Source of the DNA: Massilia sp. R2A-15
Lineage (GTDB): Bacteria; Pseudomonadota; Gammaproteobacteria; Burkholderiales; Burkholderiaceae_D
Direction: 5' to 3'
Assembly (NCBI RefSeq): GCF_030704305.1
Contig: NZ_CP131935.1
Location: 4,278,001-4,342,000 of the forward strand
DNA length: 64,000 bases
In this document: in pieces, positions 8,841 to 17,973 of the stretch
Position numbering within the stretch: the first letter of the stretch is position 1
Layout of the letters: every line of letters begins with the position of its first letter
Translations under genes and position numbers: made by a program
The notes under the pieces: model-generated
What the model was told of the DNA's origin: nothing
Seen by the model: the letters and a program-made list of their open reading frames with translations, nothing else
Databases searched by the model: none

Positions 8841-10013
8841 ATGCAGACCGTAACCCTGAACGGCGCCGCAGCCGCCGCGCCCGAACGCCCGCTGGTGGTC
8901 CACCTGACCTACGCGCTCGATTTCGGCGGCCTCGAGACGCTGCTGGTCGAATGCGTCAACCGTATGCCGGCGCACAAATACCGCCACGCGATCGTGTGCC
9001 TGACGCGCTACACCGATTTCGTCAGCAAGATCACCCAGCCCGGCGTGGAGATCGTCGCGCTGCACAAGCCGCCCGGCCTGGGCCTGGCCACCCACGCCAG
9101 GCTGTGGGCCCTGCTGCGCCGCATGCGCCCGCAACTGCTGCACACCTATAACCTGGCGGCGATGGAGTATGCGTTCACCGCGGCGATGGCCGGCGTGCCG
9201 ATCCGCATCCACGCCGAGCACGGGCGCGACGCCGGCGACCCGCACGGCATCAACCCGAAGCACAACTTCCTGCGCCGCCGCTTGGCGCCGTTCATCGACC
9301 GCTACGTGCCGGTGTCGGACGACCTGCGCGGCTGGCTGCGCCAGGTGGTGGCGATCCCCGAGCGGAAAATCTCCCTGATCACGAACGGCGTCGACACCGA
9401 GCGCTTCCGCCCCGGCGCGGGCGGCGCCGCGCCCTCGCCGTGGGGTCCCGATCATTTCGTCATCGGCACGGTGGCGCGGGTGCAGGACATCAAGAACCAC
9501 GCCGGCCTGGTGGCGGCGTTCGCGCGCCTGCGCGAGCTGCTGCCGGACCAGCGCGAGCGCCTGCGCCTGTCGATCGTCGGCGACGGCCCGCTGCTGCCCG
9601 CGCTCAGGGCGCAGGTGGCGGCCGCCGGCCTGGACGACGTCGTCTGGCTGCCGGGCGCGCGCTCGGACATCGCGGACCTGATGCATAGCTTCTCGCTGTT
9701 CGCCCTGCCCTCGCTGGCCGAGGGTACGCCGGTGTCGCTGCTCGAAGCGATGGCCAGCGGCCTGCCGGTGGTGGCGTCGAACGTGGGCGGCATCCCCGAA
9801 GTGATCGTCGACGGCGAGCACGGCGCGCTGGTGGCGCCGGCCGACACCGAAGCGCTGGCCGCGGCGCTGGCGCGCTATGCCGGCTCGCCCGCGCTGGCGC
9901 TTGGGCATGGCGCCGCGGCGCGCGCGCGCATCGAACAGCGCTACAGCATGACGGCGATGCTGGCCGCCTACACCGGCCTGTACGACGAGCTGTGCGCCGC
10001 CAAGCTCGGATAG
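8841..10013 (+). CDS. TIGR03088-type PEP-CTERM/XrtA glycosyltransferase (GT4)
   Basis: A GT-B fold enzyme of 390 residues. The N-terminal VVHLTYALDFGGLETLLVECVNRMP and central HAEHGRDAGDPHGIN are typical of TIGR03088. The C-terminal donor site reads LPSLAEGTPVSLLEAMASGLPVVA followed by VGGIPEVI, the GT4 E-x7-E region. It starts 4 bases after the exosortase stop. It works with the GT at 6102 in building the XrtA-linked glycan. Sugar specificity is not deducible. Confidence 0.92.
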   Translation: MQTVTLNGAAAAAPERPLVVHLTYALDFGGLETLLVECVNRMPAHKYRHAIVCLTRYTDFVSKITQPGVEIVALHKPPGLGLATHARLWALLRRMRPQLLHTYNLAAMEYAFTAAMAGVPIRIHAEHGRDAGDPHGINPKHNFLRRRLAPFIDRYVPVSDDLRGWLRQVVAIPERKISLITNGVDTERFRPGAGGAAPSPWGPDHFVIGTVARVQDIKNHAGLVAAFARLRELLPDQRERLRLSIVGDGPLLPALRAQVAAAGLDDVVWLPGARSDIADLMHSFSLFALPSLAEGTPVSLLEAMASGLPVVASNVGGIPEVIVDGEHGALVAPADTEALAAALARYAGSPALALGHGAAARARIEQRYSMTAMLAAYTGLYDELCAAKLG

Positions 10014-10047
10014 CACCAATTCAACCAGTTCAAGAAAGCGAAACACC

Positions 10048-11943
10048 ATGTGCGGAATAGTCGGAATTTTTGACACCCAGGGCAATCGGCAAATCGACCG
10101 CCAGGTGCTCACCCGCATGAACGAAAGCCAGCATCACCGCGGCCCAGACGAGGGCGAGCTGCACCTGGAAACCGCGCTGGGCATGGGCCACCGGCGCCTG
10201 TCGGTGATCGACCTGGCGACCGGCCAGCAGCCGCTGCACAATGCGGCGCGCGACATGGTCATCGTCTACAACGGCGAAATCTACAACTACCGCGCGCTGA
10301 TGACCGAGCTGATCGCGCTCGGCTTCGAGTTCCGCACCAAGTCCGACACCGAAGTGGTGCTCAACGCCTACGCGGCCTGGGGCGAGGACTGCGTGCACCG
10401 CCTGCGCGGCATGTTCGCCTTCGCCGTCTGGGACCGCAAGCGCCAGACCCTGTTCCTGGCGCGCGACCATGTCGGCGTCAAGCCGATGTTCTACTCGCTG
10501 CTGCCGAACGGCTATTTCGTGTTCGGCTCCGAACTCAAGTCGATCATGACGTTCCCGGAACTGTCGCGCGCGCTCAACCCACAGGCGGTGGAAGACTACT
10601 TCGCCTACGGCTACGTGCCCGAGCCGAAGACGATCTTCCACAACGCCTTCAAGCTCAATCCGGGCCACCGCATCACGCTCAAGGCGGGCGACCGCGAGGT
10701 GGTCCAGCAGCGCTGGTGGGACGTGCCGTTCCAGCCCGGCGCGCCGCGCGCCGAAGCCGACATCGAAGCAGAGCTGATCGACCGCCTGCGCGAGTCGGTG
10801 CAGAGCCAGATGGTGTCGGAAGTGCCGCTCGGCGCCTTCCTGTCGGGCGGCGTCGATTCGAGCGCGGTGGTGGCGATGATGGCGCAGCAGGACCAGGCGC
10901 CGGTGACCACCTGCTCGATCGGCTTCGACGACCCCGAGTTCGACGAATCGCAGTGGGCCGAACAGGTGGCGCGGCGCTACCACACGGAGCACCACGCCCA
11001 GGTGGTCAGCAAGGACGACTACGGCCTGGTCGACACCCTGGCGCGCCTGTACGACGAGCCGTACGCCGACAGCTCGGCGATCCCGACCTACCGCGTGTGC
11101 CAGCTGGCGCGCCAGCAGGTGACGGTGGCGCTGTCGGGCGACGGCGGCGACGAGAACTTCGCCGGCTACCGGCGCTACCGCTATGCGATGGCCGAGCAGG
11201 GAGTGCGCGCGCGCCTGCCGCTGGGCCTGCGCAAGCCGGTGTTCGGCACGCTGGGCAGGCTGTACCCGAAGGCCGACTGGGCGCCGCGCATGTTCCGCGC
11301 CAAGACCACCTTCGAGGCGCTGGCGCGCGACCTGGTGGACGGCTACTTCCACGGCGTGGCGATCATGCCGGACCGGGTGCGCGCCGAACTGTTCAGCGAC
11401 AAGTTCCGCGCCGACCTGCAGGGCTACAGCGCGATCGACGTGATGCGCGGGCACGCCGCCCAGGCGCCGACCGACGATCCGCTGTCGATGATCCAGTACC
11501 TCGACTTCAAGACGTACCTGCCGGGCGACATCCTCACCAAGGTCGACCGCGCCAGCATGGCGCACTCGCTCGAGGTGCGCGTGCCGCTGCTCGACCACAA
11601 GCTGGTCGAGTGGATCGCCGGCCTGCCGCCCGAGCTCAAGCTGCACGACGGCGAAGGCAAGTACATCTTCAAGAAGGCGCTTGAGCCGCACCTGTCGGAA
11701 GATATCCTGTACCGCAGCAAGCGCGGCTTTTCGATCCCGGTGGCGCAGTGGCTGCGCGGCCCGCTGCGCGAATCCGTGCGCGCGGCGGTGCTCTCGCCGC
11801 TGCTGCGCGACACCGGCATCTTCAACGAGCGCTACCTGCGCCACATGGTCGAATCGCACGAGTCGGGCGCCAGGGATTACAGCGCGGCGCTGTGGTCGGT
11901 GCTGATGTTCGAATCGTTCTTGCGGGTCAGCGCCAACGCGTAG
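10048..11943 (+). CDS. XrtA-system amidotransferase (asparagine synthase-like)
   Basis: A class II glutamine amidotransferase/asparagine synthase B-like enzyme of 631 residues, as found in XrtA loci (TIGR03108). Cys2 (MCGIVGIFD) is the glutaminase nucleophile. The N-terminal Ntn domain contains HHRGPDEG and YNGEIYNY. The synthase domain has the PP-loop LSGGVDSSAVVAMM and LSGDGGDENFAGY. In glycan loci such proteins amidate a carboxyl group, for example a uronic acid, rather than making free asparagine; that assignment is inference. It is the last gene of the core operon: 34 bases follow the previous gene, while the next gene is about 290 bases away in AT-richer DNA. Confidence 0.93.
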   Translation: MCGIVGIFDTQGNRQIDRQVLTRMNESQHHRGPDEGELHLETALGMGHRRLSVIDLATGQQPLHNAARDMVIVYNGEIYNYRALMTELIALGFEFRTKSDTEVVLNAYAAWGEDCVHRLRGMFAFAVWDRKRQTLFLARDHVGVKPMFYSLLPNGYFVFGSELKSIMTFPELSRALNPQAVEDYFAYGYVPEPKTIFHNAFKLNPGHRITLKAGDREVVQQRWWDVPFQPGAPRAEADIEAELIDRLRESVQSQMVSEVPLGAFLSGGVDSSAVVAMMAQQDQAPVTTCSIGFDDPEFDESQWAEQVARRYHTEHHAQVVSKDDYGLVDTLARLYDEPYADSSAIPTYRVCQLARQQVTVALSGDGGDENFAGYRRYRYAMAEQGVRARLPLGLRKPVFGTLGRLYPKADWAPRMFRAKTTFEALARDLVDGYFHGVAIMPDRVRAELFSDKFRADLQGYSAIDVMRGHAAQAPTDDPLSMIQYLDFKTYLPGDILTKVDRASMAHSLEVRVPLLDHKLVEWIAGLPPELKLHDGEGKYIFKKALEPHLSEDILYRSKRGFSIPVAQWLRGPLRESVRAAVLSPLLRDTGIFNERYLRHMVESHESGARDYSAALWSVLMFESFLRVSANA

Positions 11944-12237
11944 TAGCAAATGATCGCGTTCGGGCAGAACTTACTCATGAGTTTCGTCTAGTTGGAAGCA
12001 GGCGGCTGACACGCTCTTTTTGTTGCGGGCGTGGCGACCGGATACGAGGCTCTTTTACTAAAATTGCTTACGCGACGATGCCGCCTGAAAAATGAGCGAA
12101 ATATCTGATGCTCGCGGAGCAAATGTGTGATGTGCGTAGTGCTGACACCCGCAAATTCATTGCTGAAAAGCAACGTGAAATCGATTTTATTCGACAGCAG
12201 TCGGACTGGTTTTTAAAACCGACGTGCCTTTTAAATT
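11944..12237. other. Non-coding junction between XrtA core and accessory block
   Basis: Base composition changes here from strongly GC-rich to clearly AT-richer DNA. No gene with family features is seen. A possible start-proximal AT stretch (12180-12237) precedes the next gene. No tRNA, integrase or terminal inverted repeats are visible, so the mode of insertion is not shown. Confidence 0.6.
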
Positions 12238-13227
12238 ATGGAGAGACCCTATATGGCTATGGCCCGGCATTTTGAATGTACTTTCGCGCTGGTAATTCCG
12301 ACTTACAATCGAGCTCACTTAATTTGTGAAACGCTCGAAAGTGCGTTATCACAAAGTAAGTCGTTTTCGGAAATTATTGTGGTTGATGACGGCTCTACAG
12401 ATAATACGTCTGCGGTTCTGAGACAATATGAGGGTCGAATCACGATAATACAGACCGAGAACAATGGAGTTCAAGCAGCCAGGAATTTAGGCATTAGATC
12501 AGCCCGGAGCGATTATGTTACCCTGTGTGACTCCGACGATTTGCTGGAACCCGATTTTTTACAACTATTTTCGCAATGGCTGTCAGCCAACCCTTCCTGC
12601 GATGTTCTGTATTGTAATTTTAATTCATTTGATAAAAACAAAACATTTGGCGATCGGCTCGCTTATGCGCCGCCGGGGTTATATAGTGATTTTGAAGGGG
12701 GAGAAGAAATCTTGGCGGCCATTCCGGACCTCATTCTTCGAATTGTTCAGTTTCAGATACTTTTTGTGAGCGGCATGACCCTTCGGTGCTCAAAGTTTGA
12801 CGTAATTGGCGAGTACAACGTTATGTTTAATGGAATCGGCGCTGAGGATTTCGAGTTCACCATGCGGGCAGTCAGTCGCGCTAATATTGCGTTTTGCAAG
12901 CGGCCGTTAGTACGCGTGAGACGCCATGAAGGAAATGCCTCAGTAGATCAAGTCCGTCAGGTTTCGGGCGAAATACAAATTTTGGAATACGCTCTTGAGC
13001 ACAATGATGCTGTTTCAAAATATCGCTCAAATATCTGCACCGCGATCGACGAACGTCGGCTACAGGTGTTCGATGCAGGTTTTGCGAGGGGCGATTTCGA
13101 ACTAGCTTCTACGATGTTAAAAACATTCCGAAAGTTACCTAGTAATTGGCGTTTTCAGATCAAAAAACGTATATTGAACCTCCCGTCGCTTTTTCGGGGA
13201 ACATTTTGGCGCTTGACTCAAATTTAG
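12238..13227 (+). CDS. GT2 family glycosyltransferase
   Basis: A GT-A fold glycosyltransferase of 329 residues. The N-terminal FALVIPTYNRAHLICETLESAL and IIVVDDGSTDNT are the nucleotide-binding start of GT2. The metal-binding motif is LCDSDDLLEPDF. GIGAEDFEFTMRA resembles the ED catalytic-base region. The C-terminal 100 residues are alpha-helical without membrane segments. It was probably acquired with the neighbouring block: codon use is visibly AT-richer than in the core operon. ATG at 12238 is used; two further ATGs (12253 and 12259) are possible. It likely adds a strain-specific sugar. Confidence 0.87.
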   Translation: MERPYMAMARHFECTFALVIPTYNRAHLICETLESALSQSKSFSEIIVVDDGSTDNTSAVLRQYEGRITIIQTENNGVQAARNLGIRSARSDYVTLCDSDDLLEPDFLQLFSQWLSANPSCDVLYCNFNSFDKNKTFGDRLAYAPPGLYSDFEGGEEILAAIPDLILRIVQFQILFVSGMTLRCSKFDVIGEYNVMFNGIGAEDFEFTMRAVSRANIAFCKRPLVRVRRHEGNASVDQVRQVSGEIQILEYALEHNDAVSKYRSNICTAIDERRLQVFDAGFARGDFELASTMLKTFRKLPSNWRFQIKKRILNLPSLFRGTFWRLTQI

Positions 13228-13614
13228 CGACTGAGGCATTGGAAAATTAAAGCGCGCCAATCCCCCGCTCTGCAAACGATTCTACAATCGGACGTTAGTC
13301 GAATTTTCGACGTTTTGCAGAGCGTTTCCGCGCGAATGCCGAGAACGCGGCGTATCTTGCACGCCGGCGTCAACTCGTCCCGAAACCCGGTCGCCGCGCG
13401 CGCAATGTGCGCATGAGCTTAGCCCAATTTGGGGTAAATCTGGCCAGGAGCGCCAATCGGCGTGTCATCGCTTCCTAAAAGCACATCAGCGGGCGTTACA
13501 CCACCCGCAACTCCCATCAGTTGCTAGGGGCCTGCTTCAGAATGCAAGCTTGTATTATTCCGTAGATCGAACAGCGCGTAGCGGTGAACGAGCACTGCGT
13601 CGGGGGGAAGGCCG
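13228..13614. other. Intergenic region with an imperfect inverted repeat
   Basis: No coding region is supported. Arms at 13266-13278 (CGCTCTGCAAACG) and 13311-13324 (CGTTTTGCAGAGCG) form a near-perfect inverted repeat with one bulged base. The loop carries its own 14-nt perfect palindrome (13298-13311). It lies about 40 bases behind the GT2 stop and between convergent genes, so it may terminate transcription, but no T-tract follows. The rest shows nothing recognisable. Confidence 0.5.
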
Positions 13615-14712
13615 CTATGCTCCCGGGACGGCAGTATGACGTTCCGCAACAGGTCCAGCTGGTGGCACTGCGTCTTGCGACGGATGTGCTTTTTTGCGGG
13701 TCGTCCATTTACGGTTCAATTTTTCCCTAACTGGATTCTCGAACGCATAAAACGATATTGCCCCTGATGCGATCGCTAAAGTGCATCCGATCAATTTGGG
13801 CAGTTCATCGCTAACAACCGCAACAAAGAAGGGTTGTTGCCAGAGATAGAGTGAGAACGAGCACTTACCGAACCATCCGAGAACTGGATTCGATAGAGCG
13901 GTCTTCATCATTCCCGGTATTTTATCTAAATAGTTGATCGCAAGCGCAAGGCACAGGGGTGCGATAATATGCTGACCGCCGCGGTGCTTATAGGTCGAAA
14001 TGCAAGCCATCGCGATCACTACCCAAAGTACCGGCAAAAGGCGGGAAACTGACTCTAATATAGGGTGCTCGACGGCGTTTCTCACCGTTCGAATAGCCGC
14101 GGCGGCGATCAGCGCAAGGGCGGCGCATTCTGATCGGATAAACCATGGCGCAGCGCCAGACGGGGGGTGGGCGGCGTAACAGATACAGAACCAAATCGAA
14201 AGCAACACGCTCCCGCTCAGGAAGATGCATGCCAAAGACGCGCCCCTAGCCCGACGAGTAAGCATCGAACCGATTGCCAAGAAAATGTAGCTATGTTCCT
14301 CCACATTGAGTGACCAAATATGTCCGATTGGCCAAAAAGTCGACCAAATGCTTAGCTCCGTCGGTAAGTATGTGCGCAAGAACGAAAATGTCGCAAACAG
14401 CTCCATACTTGGTGGGACATATCTGGTCGTTTGAAACTTCGTTGCATACACGTACATTATGATCACAAACAGTATGAAGGTCGGCACCACTCGTGATAGT
14501 CGACGCGCAAAAAAATCTCGCATTTCCACTTTTTTTATAAATAAAAGGTTGGCCATTAGAAAGCCAGAAAGAGCAAAAAACAGTTGCACGCCGAATTCCC
14601 CGGCCCAATCCAGTGCCGGGCGATAAGTAAAATGACCAATAAACACGCATAAAATCGCTAAACCACGCCAGCCATCGAGATAGCGAACATTGGGGGTCAT
14701 ACCATTACTCAT
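13615..14712 (-). CDS. Acyltransferase family 3 (OafA/YrhL type)
   Basis: A polytopic inner-membrane O-acyltransferase of 365 residues. The N-terminal RYLDGWRGLAILCVFIGHFTY holds the conserved Arg and the catalytic His of the acyltransferase-3 family. FGVQLFFALSGFLMANLL follows. About nine to ten hydrophobic segments run to SFSLYLWQQPFFVAVV and AISFYAFENPVREKL, the usual end of the domain. It probably acetylates the polysaccharide repeat unit. It is the only minus-strand gene of the accessory block, and codon use is AT-rich like its neighbours. The C-terminal about 30 residues form a polar tail. Confidence 0.9.
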   Translation of the reverse strand: MSNGMTPNVRYLDGWRGLAILCVFIGHFTYRPALDWAGEFGVQLFFALSGFLMANLLFIKKVEMRDFFARRLSRVVPTFILFVIIMYVYATKFQTTRYVPPSMELFATFSFLRTYLPTELSIWSTFWPIGHIWSLNVEEHSYIFLAIGSMLTRRARGASLACIFLSGSVLLSIWFCICYAAHPPSGAAPWFIRSECAALALIAAAAIRTVRNAVEHPILESVSRLLPVLWVVIAMACISTYKHRGGQHIIAPLCLALAINYLDKIPGMMKTALSNPVLGWFGKCSFSLYLWQQPFFVAVVSDELPKLIGCTLAIASGAISFYAFENPVREKLNRKWTTRKKAHPSQDAVPPAGPVAERHTAVPGA

Positions 14713-15125
14713 CTTGTCCTCGCAAATTGAACGGTCCGTCGGCCGGCACCTATGCCAAACGGTAACATCTATGTCCGCTATCTGTAAAGTTAATCGGGCA
14801 CTGTGTCAAATTGAGAGATTTTTACATTTGTCAACTAATGATACGTGGAGTATGGTTCGGTTTCGGCACCTCCCAGGCGATCGCGGCCTACCGGATGTCT
14901 TGACACGCAATTTTGAGCCGTTCGCCAAATTGAGCGTGTCGCGCAAGAAGAAAGCAGCGCAGGTCCGAGCCCACATCAGCGCCGCTTATCTCACCCGATC
15001 GGGCCGTCCGCCTGGCGTGTTTGCGTTCGACTAATTCAACCACTGAGGTCCCCCACACAGCCGCCCCCCCGCATCGCCATTGCCTGTGCTCCGCTTAACC
15101 TTTTTGTAGGAAACGACCAACTGGT
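14713..15125. other. Intergenic region, no supported gene
   Basis: This separates the divergent acyltransferase and GT2 genes and should hold both promoters. A plus-strand open frame through it has no recognisable motif and ends with an Arg/Lys-rich stretch; it is not accepted as a gene. Positions 14779-14797, read on the minus strand, contain CTTTACAG, the same 8-mer as the PEP-CTERM-gene box, but the left half of that motif is poor. Confidence 0.5.
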
Positions 15126-16235
15126 ATGATAGGATTAACGCTTTCCGGCGAGCACTTCGCCACTAACCATTTCCGAGGCGTTGAATTGTCGGCCCAAGGC
15201 ATCCCCGTAGAATCAGGCTCCACAATTCTCCCCTGCGGACGTGATGCCAAAGTCATCCCCGTCATCTCGGTCATCATCCCGACGCGCAATCGTCCAGAAT
15301 TGCTTGGCAGGGCCTTGGCGAGCATGCGCTCGCAGTCCTTCGCGGAGTTCGAAGTTCTGGTGATCGACGACTGTTCTAGCGCTGAAAGCAAGGCCGCTTA
15401 CTCCGCCATCTGGCAGCACCTCGACGATCGCTTCGTCCTGCTTTTTTTGGGCGACGCCAGCAGCACAGGCGTCGGGCCGTCGGAGGCCCGCAATGCCGGC
15501 ATTGCCGCGGCCCGTGCGCCTGTGCTGGCGTTTTGTGACGACGATGACTACTGGACCGATGACACTCACCTAGCAATGATGGCCGAGGTGTTTTCGACGT
15601 TGCCGGACCGAAGCATGTATATCGCCAACCAGACTGCGGTAAGTTTGGACGGTACTATTATCAAGCACTGCTGGCTGCCAGATCTGGAACGCGCCGTGCA
15701 CGGCCGCCAGCGCAGCCATCCGCATGGCTATCAGGTCAGCTGCGACGAACTAGCCGAATGCGGCGGATTTGCACAGCTTAATATCCTCGCCGTCAACAAG
15801 GCGCTGGTCGACAGCCAAGGCGGTTTCTGGACACGTACATCGTACGAAGAAGACCGCGATTTCTTCTGGCGCGCAGCCGACGGTGCGGCGGCGATATTTT
15901 TCAATCCCCAGATTATTGGCCAGCATAATGTGCCGGACCGAACTAAGAAAAATAATCTGTCTAGCAGCTTCTCACAAGTAGAGCGCTGGATGCTGTCAGC
16001 ACTAGTCTCGCAGCACATCGGCATCAGCGTGCGCAATCGAGCAATTCAGAAATTGTCCATTAATTACGAAGGGGATATTTTCCGCCATCTGTCCATGCAT
16101 TTTGTCCAACACAAACGACTGGATCTCGGTTTCCAGTACGCGCGCCGGGCGCTGGCGGCGCGCACTTCATGGAAATGGTCGGCATACACTATCTTGCTGG
16201 CGTGCCGAAGTGTCATGCGGAAACGGGCCCAATGA
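15126..16235 (+). CDS. GT2 family glycosyltransferase
   Basis: A GT-A fold enzyme of up to 369 residues. VISVIIPTRNRPELLGRALASM and VLVIDDCSS begin the domain at about residue 40; FCDDDDYWTDDTH is the DxD metal site. TSYEEDRDFFWRAAD matches the catalytic-base region. The first 38 residues precede the domain and may not all be real; no in-frame ATG lies closer to the domain. It heads a three-gene unit: its stop overlaps the ATG of the ATP-grasp fusion (ATGA), and the deacetylase follows by 2 bases. Substrates are unknown. Confidence 0.86.
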   Translation: MIGLTLSGEHFATNHFRGVELSAQGIPVESGSTILPCGRDAKVIPVISVIIPTRNRPELLGRALASMRSQSFAEFEVLVIDDCSSAESKAAYSAIWQHLDDRFVLLFLGDASSTGVGPSEARNAGIAAARAPVLAFCDDDDYWTDDTHLAMMAEVFSTLPDRSMYIANQTAVSLDGTIIKHCWLPDLERAVHGRQRSHPHGYQVSCDELAECGGFAQLNILAVNKALVDSQGGFWTRTSYEEDRDFFWRAADGAAAIFFNPQIIGQHNVPDRTKKNNLSSSFSQVERWMLSALVSQHIGISVRNRAIQKLSINYEGDIFRHLSMHFVQHKRLDLGFQYARRALAARTSWKWSAYTILLACRSVMRKRAQ

Positions 16236-17971
16236 AGTCAACGCAAAAAGTACTGGTCATTGGCGACGACAGCCGCAGCTTCTTGTCGACCGTGCGCTCG
16301 CTCGGTCGAAAAGGCATCGAGGTACATGCCGCCCCGTTCGATTTTGGCTCGGCGGCGCTGCTGTCGCGCTACATTCGCAAAGTCCATTTCGTACCGTATT
16401 ATCTCGATGGCGGGGCAGAATGGCTTGCCACTGTCAGCCAATTGCTGCGAGACGAGCAATATGAACTGGTCATTCCGTGCGACGAGCGGGCACTGTTGCC
16501 GCTTTGCCTGCATCGGGAGGAGTTAGGCGAATTAGCGCGTCTAGCTATTCCGAGCCCGACCGCGCTCGAAATGTTCTTTGATAAGATCAAGACACGCGAA
16601 CTCGCCCAGTCTTTAGGGGTGCCAGTTGCGGCGGGTCGACTGCTGAACGCCGACGAGTTAGCGCCAAGCGTTATCGCGGATATTGGTCTGCCCGTGGTGG
16701 TCAAGCAGCCGAAGTCGTATCAGTTGCCAGACCTGTACATTCGCTCGAGCACCAGCATTGTACGCGACGAGCCAGCGCTAACCGCCTGCCTGCGTAAACA
16801 TACGAACTCGGCGGAGCCGATTTTGCTGGAGCAAATGTTCGAAGGTTGCGGCGTCGGCGTTTCGGTGTTGTGCTCCGATGGCGTCATCCTCCAGGCATTC
16901 GAACATCACCGCGCACACGAGTTGGATGGAAGCAGCTACTATCGTAAGAGCGCGCCGCTCGATGCCGACCGACTCGCGGCCGTCGCCCGGATGACAACGG
17001 CAATTCGCTACACCGGTTTGGCAATGTTCGAATTCAAGGTCAACGTCAACAGTCGCAGCTGGATACTGATCGAGGTGAATGCTCGCCCATGGGGCTCGTT
17101 GCCGTTGCCAGTGTCAATCGGCATCGACTTTCCATACCGTTTATTCCAACTGCTTTCCGAGCATAAAGAGTCCCCCGCCCTCAATTATCCTATCGACCGT
17201 TACGGCCGCAATCTGATGCTCGACTTTTGGCAAGCGCGGCTGCAAGCAGAACTGTTTCGCGGCCGACCGACACAGGCATTGGCTCACTGGGGCAGCTGGC
17301 TTTGGGGATTTCGCCGCCTGCTCACCGGCCGCGAACGGCACGACTCATGTGTGCTCGACGATTATCGCCCGGGTGTGAAGGAAGTGTGCGACCTATTCGC
17401 TGGCCGCGCCAAGTCGCTTCGCATGCGCGTCACCGGCAAGCGCGCACCCACCGGTACGCTGGCGCAAAGGCTGCGCGCATTGGCGGCATCGCCGCAGGCA
17501 TCGATCACCATACTGTTTGTTTGTCAAGGCAACATCAATCGTAGCAGTTACGCGGAAATTAGGGCGCGACAGTTATTTGCGGACAATGCCGGACGATTCA
17601 CATTCACCTCCGCCGGAATGCTGCCGCGCAACCGAAGACCGTCATCGCCGGAGGCCGTGAAGATCGCCGCCAAACATGGCGTCGACATGGTGCGGCACCA
17701 GTCGCGCCATGCGACTAGGGCCTCGCTCGACCAAGCTGATCTGGTCATTGCCTTTGATGAGACTAACCTGCGCTACATAACCGCGCGCTACCCCGATTTG
17801 GCCACGCAAATTTGCCTGTTGTCTGAACTCGATCCGCGCCAGGGTGCGGCGACTGTGATCGCCGATCCAGAAGGTAGTTCCGTTGCCGTATTCGATGCCG
17901 TCTTTCAAACCATCGACACATGCCTTTTGGAATTGGCGCGCATCGCCCAGCCCGTCGAGCGGGCGCCCTGA
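16232..17971 (+). CDS. ATP-grasp ligase fused to low-molecular-weight tyrosine phosphatase
   Basis: A 579-residue two-domain protein. Residues about 1-390 are an ATP-grasp carboligase of the COG3919 type: N-terminal KVLVIGDDSRSFLSTVRSL, central VVVKQPKSYQ, then LLEQMFEGCGVGVSVL and metal-binding LIEVNARPWGS. Residues about 425-575 are an LMW-PTP/arsenate-reductase fold: FVCQGNINRSS gives the P-loop with Cys431 and Arg437 (C-x5-R), and ADPEG carries the general acid Asp545. The start at 16232 is fixed by the ATGA overlap with the GT2 gene; the frame extends 63 bases upstream without homology. Known members of the two families ligate carboxylates to amines and dephosphorylate BY-kinases respectively. 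The combined role is unknown. Confidence 0.88.
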   Translation: MKSTQKVLVIGDDSRSFLSTVRSLGRKGIEVHAAPFDFGSAALLSRYIRKVHFVPYYLDGGAEWLATVSQLLRDEQYELVIPCDERALLPLCLHREELGELARLAIPSPTALEMFFDKIKTRELAQSLGVPVAAGRLLNADELAPSVIADIGLPVVVKQPKSYQLPDLYIRSSTSIVRDEPALTACLRKHTNSAEPILLEQMFEGCGVGVSVLCSDGVILQAFEHHRAHELDGSSYYRKSAPLDADRLAAVARMTTAIRYTGLAMFEFKVNVNSRSWILIEVNARPWGSLPLPVSIGIDFPYRLFQLLSEHKESPALNYPIDRYGRNLMLDFWQARLQAELFRGRPTQALAHWGSWLWGFRRLLTGRERHDSCVLDDYRPGVKEVCDLFAGRAKSLRMRVTGKRAPTGTLAQRLRALAASPQASITILFVCQGNINRSSYAEIRARQLFADNAGRFTFTSAGMLPRNRRPSSPEAVKIAAKHGVDMVRHQSRHATRASLDQADLVIAFDETNLRYITARYPDLATQICLLSELDPRQGAATVIADPEGSSVAVFDAVFQTIDTCLLELARIAQPVERAP

Positions 17972-17973
17972 AG

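Noticed and set aside
14779..14797. Possible fourth PEP-CTERM box upstream of the acyltransferase at 13615
   Set aside because: The right half (CTTTACAG) matches but the left half does not, and no -24/-12 element follows.
14690..15034. Plus-strand open frame of 114 codons upstream of the second GT2
   Set aside because: No ribosome site, no recognisable domain, and codon use unlike either neighbour.
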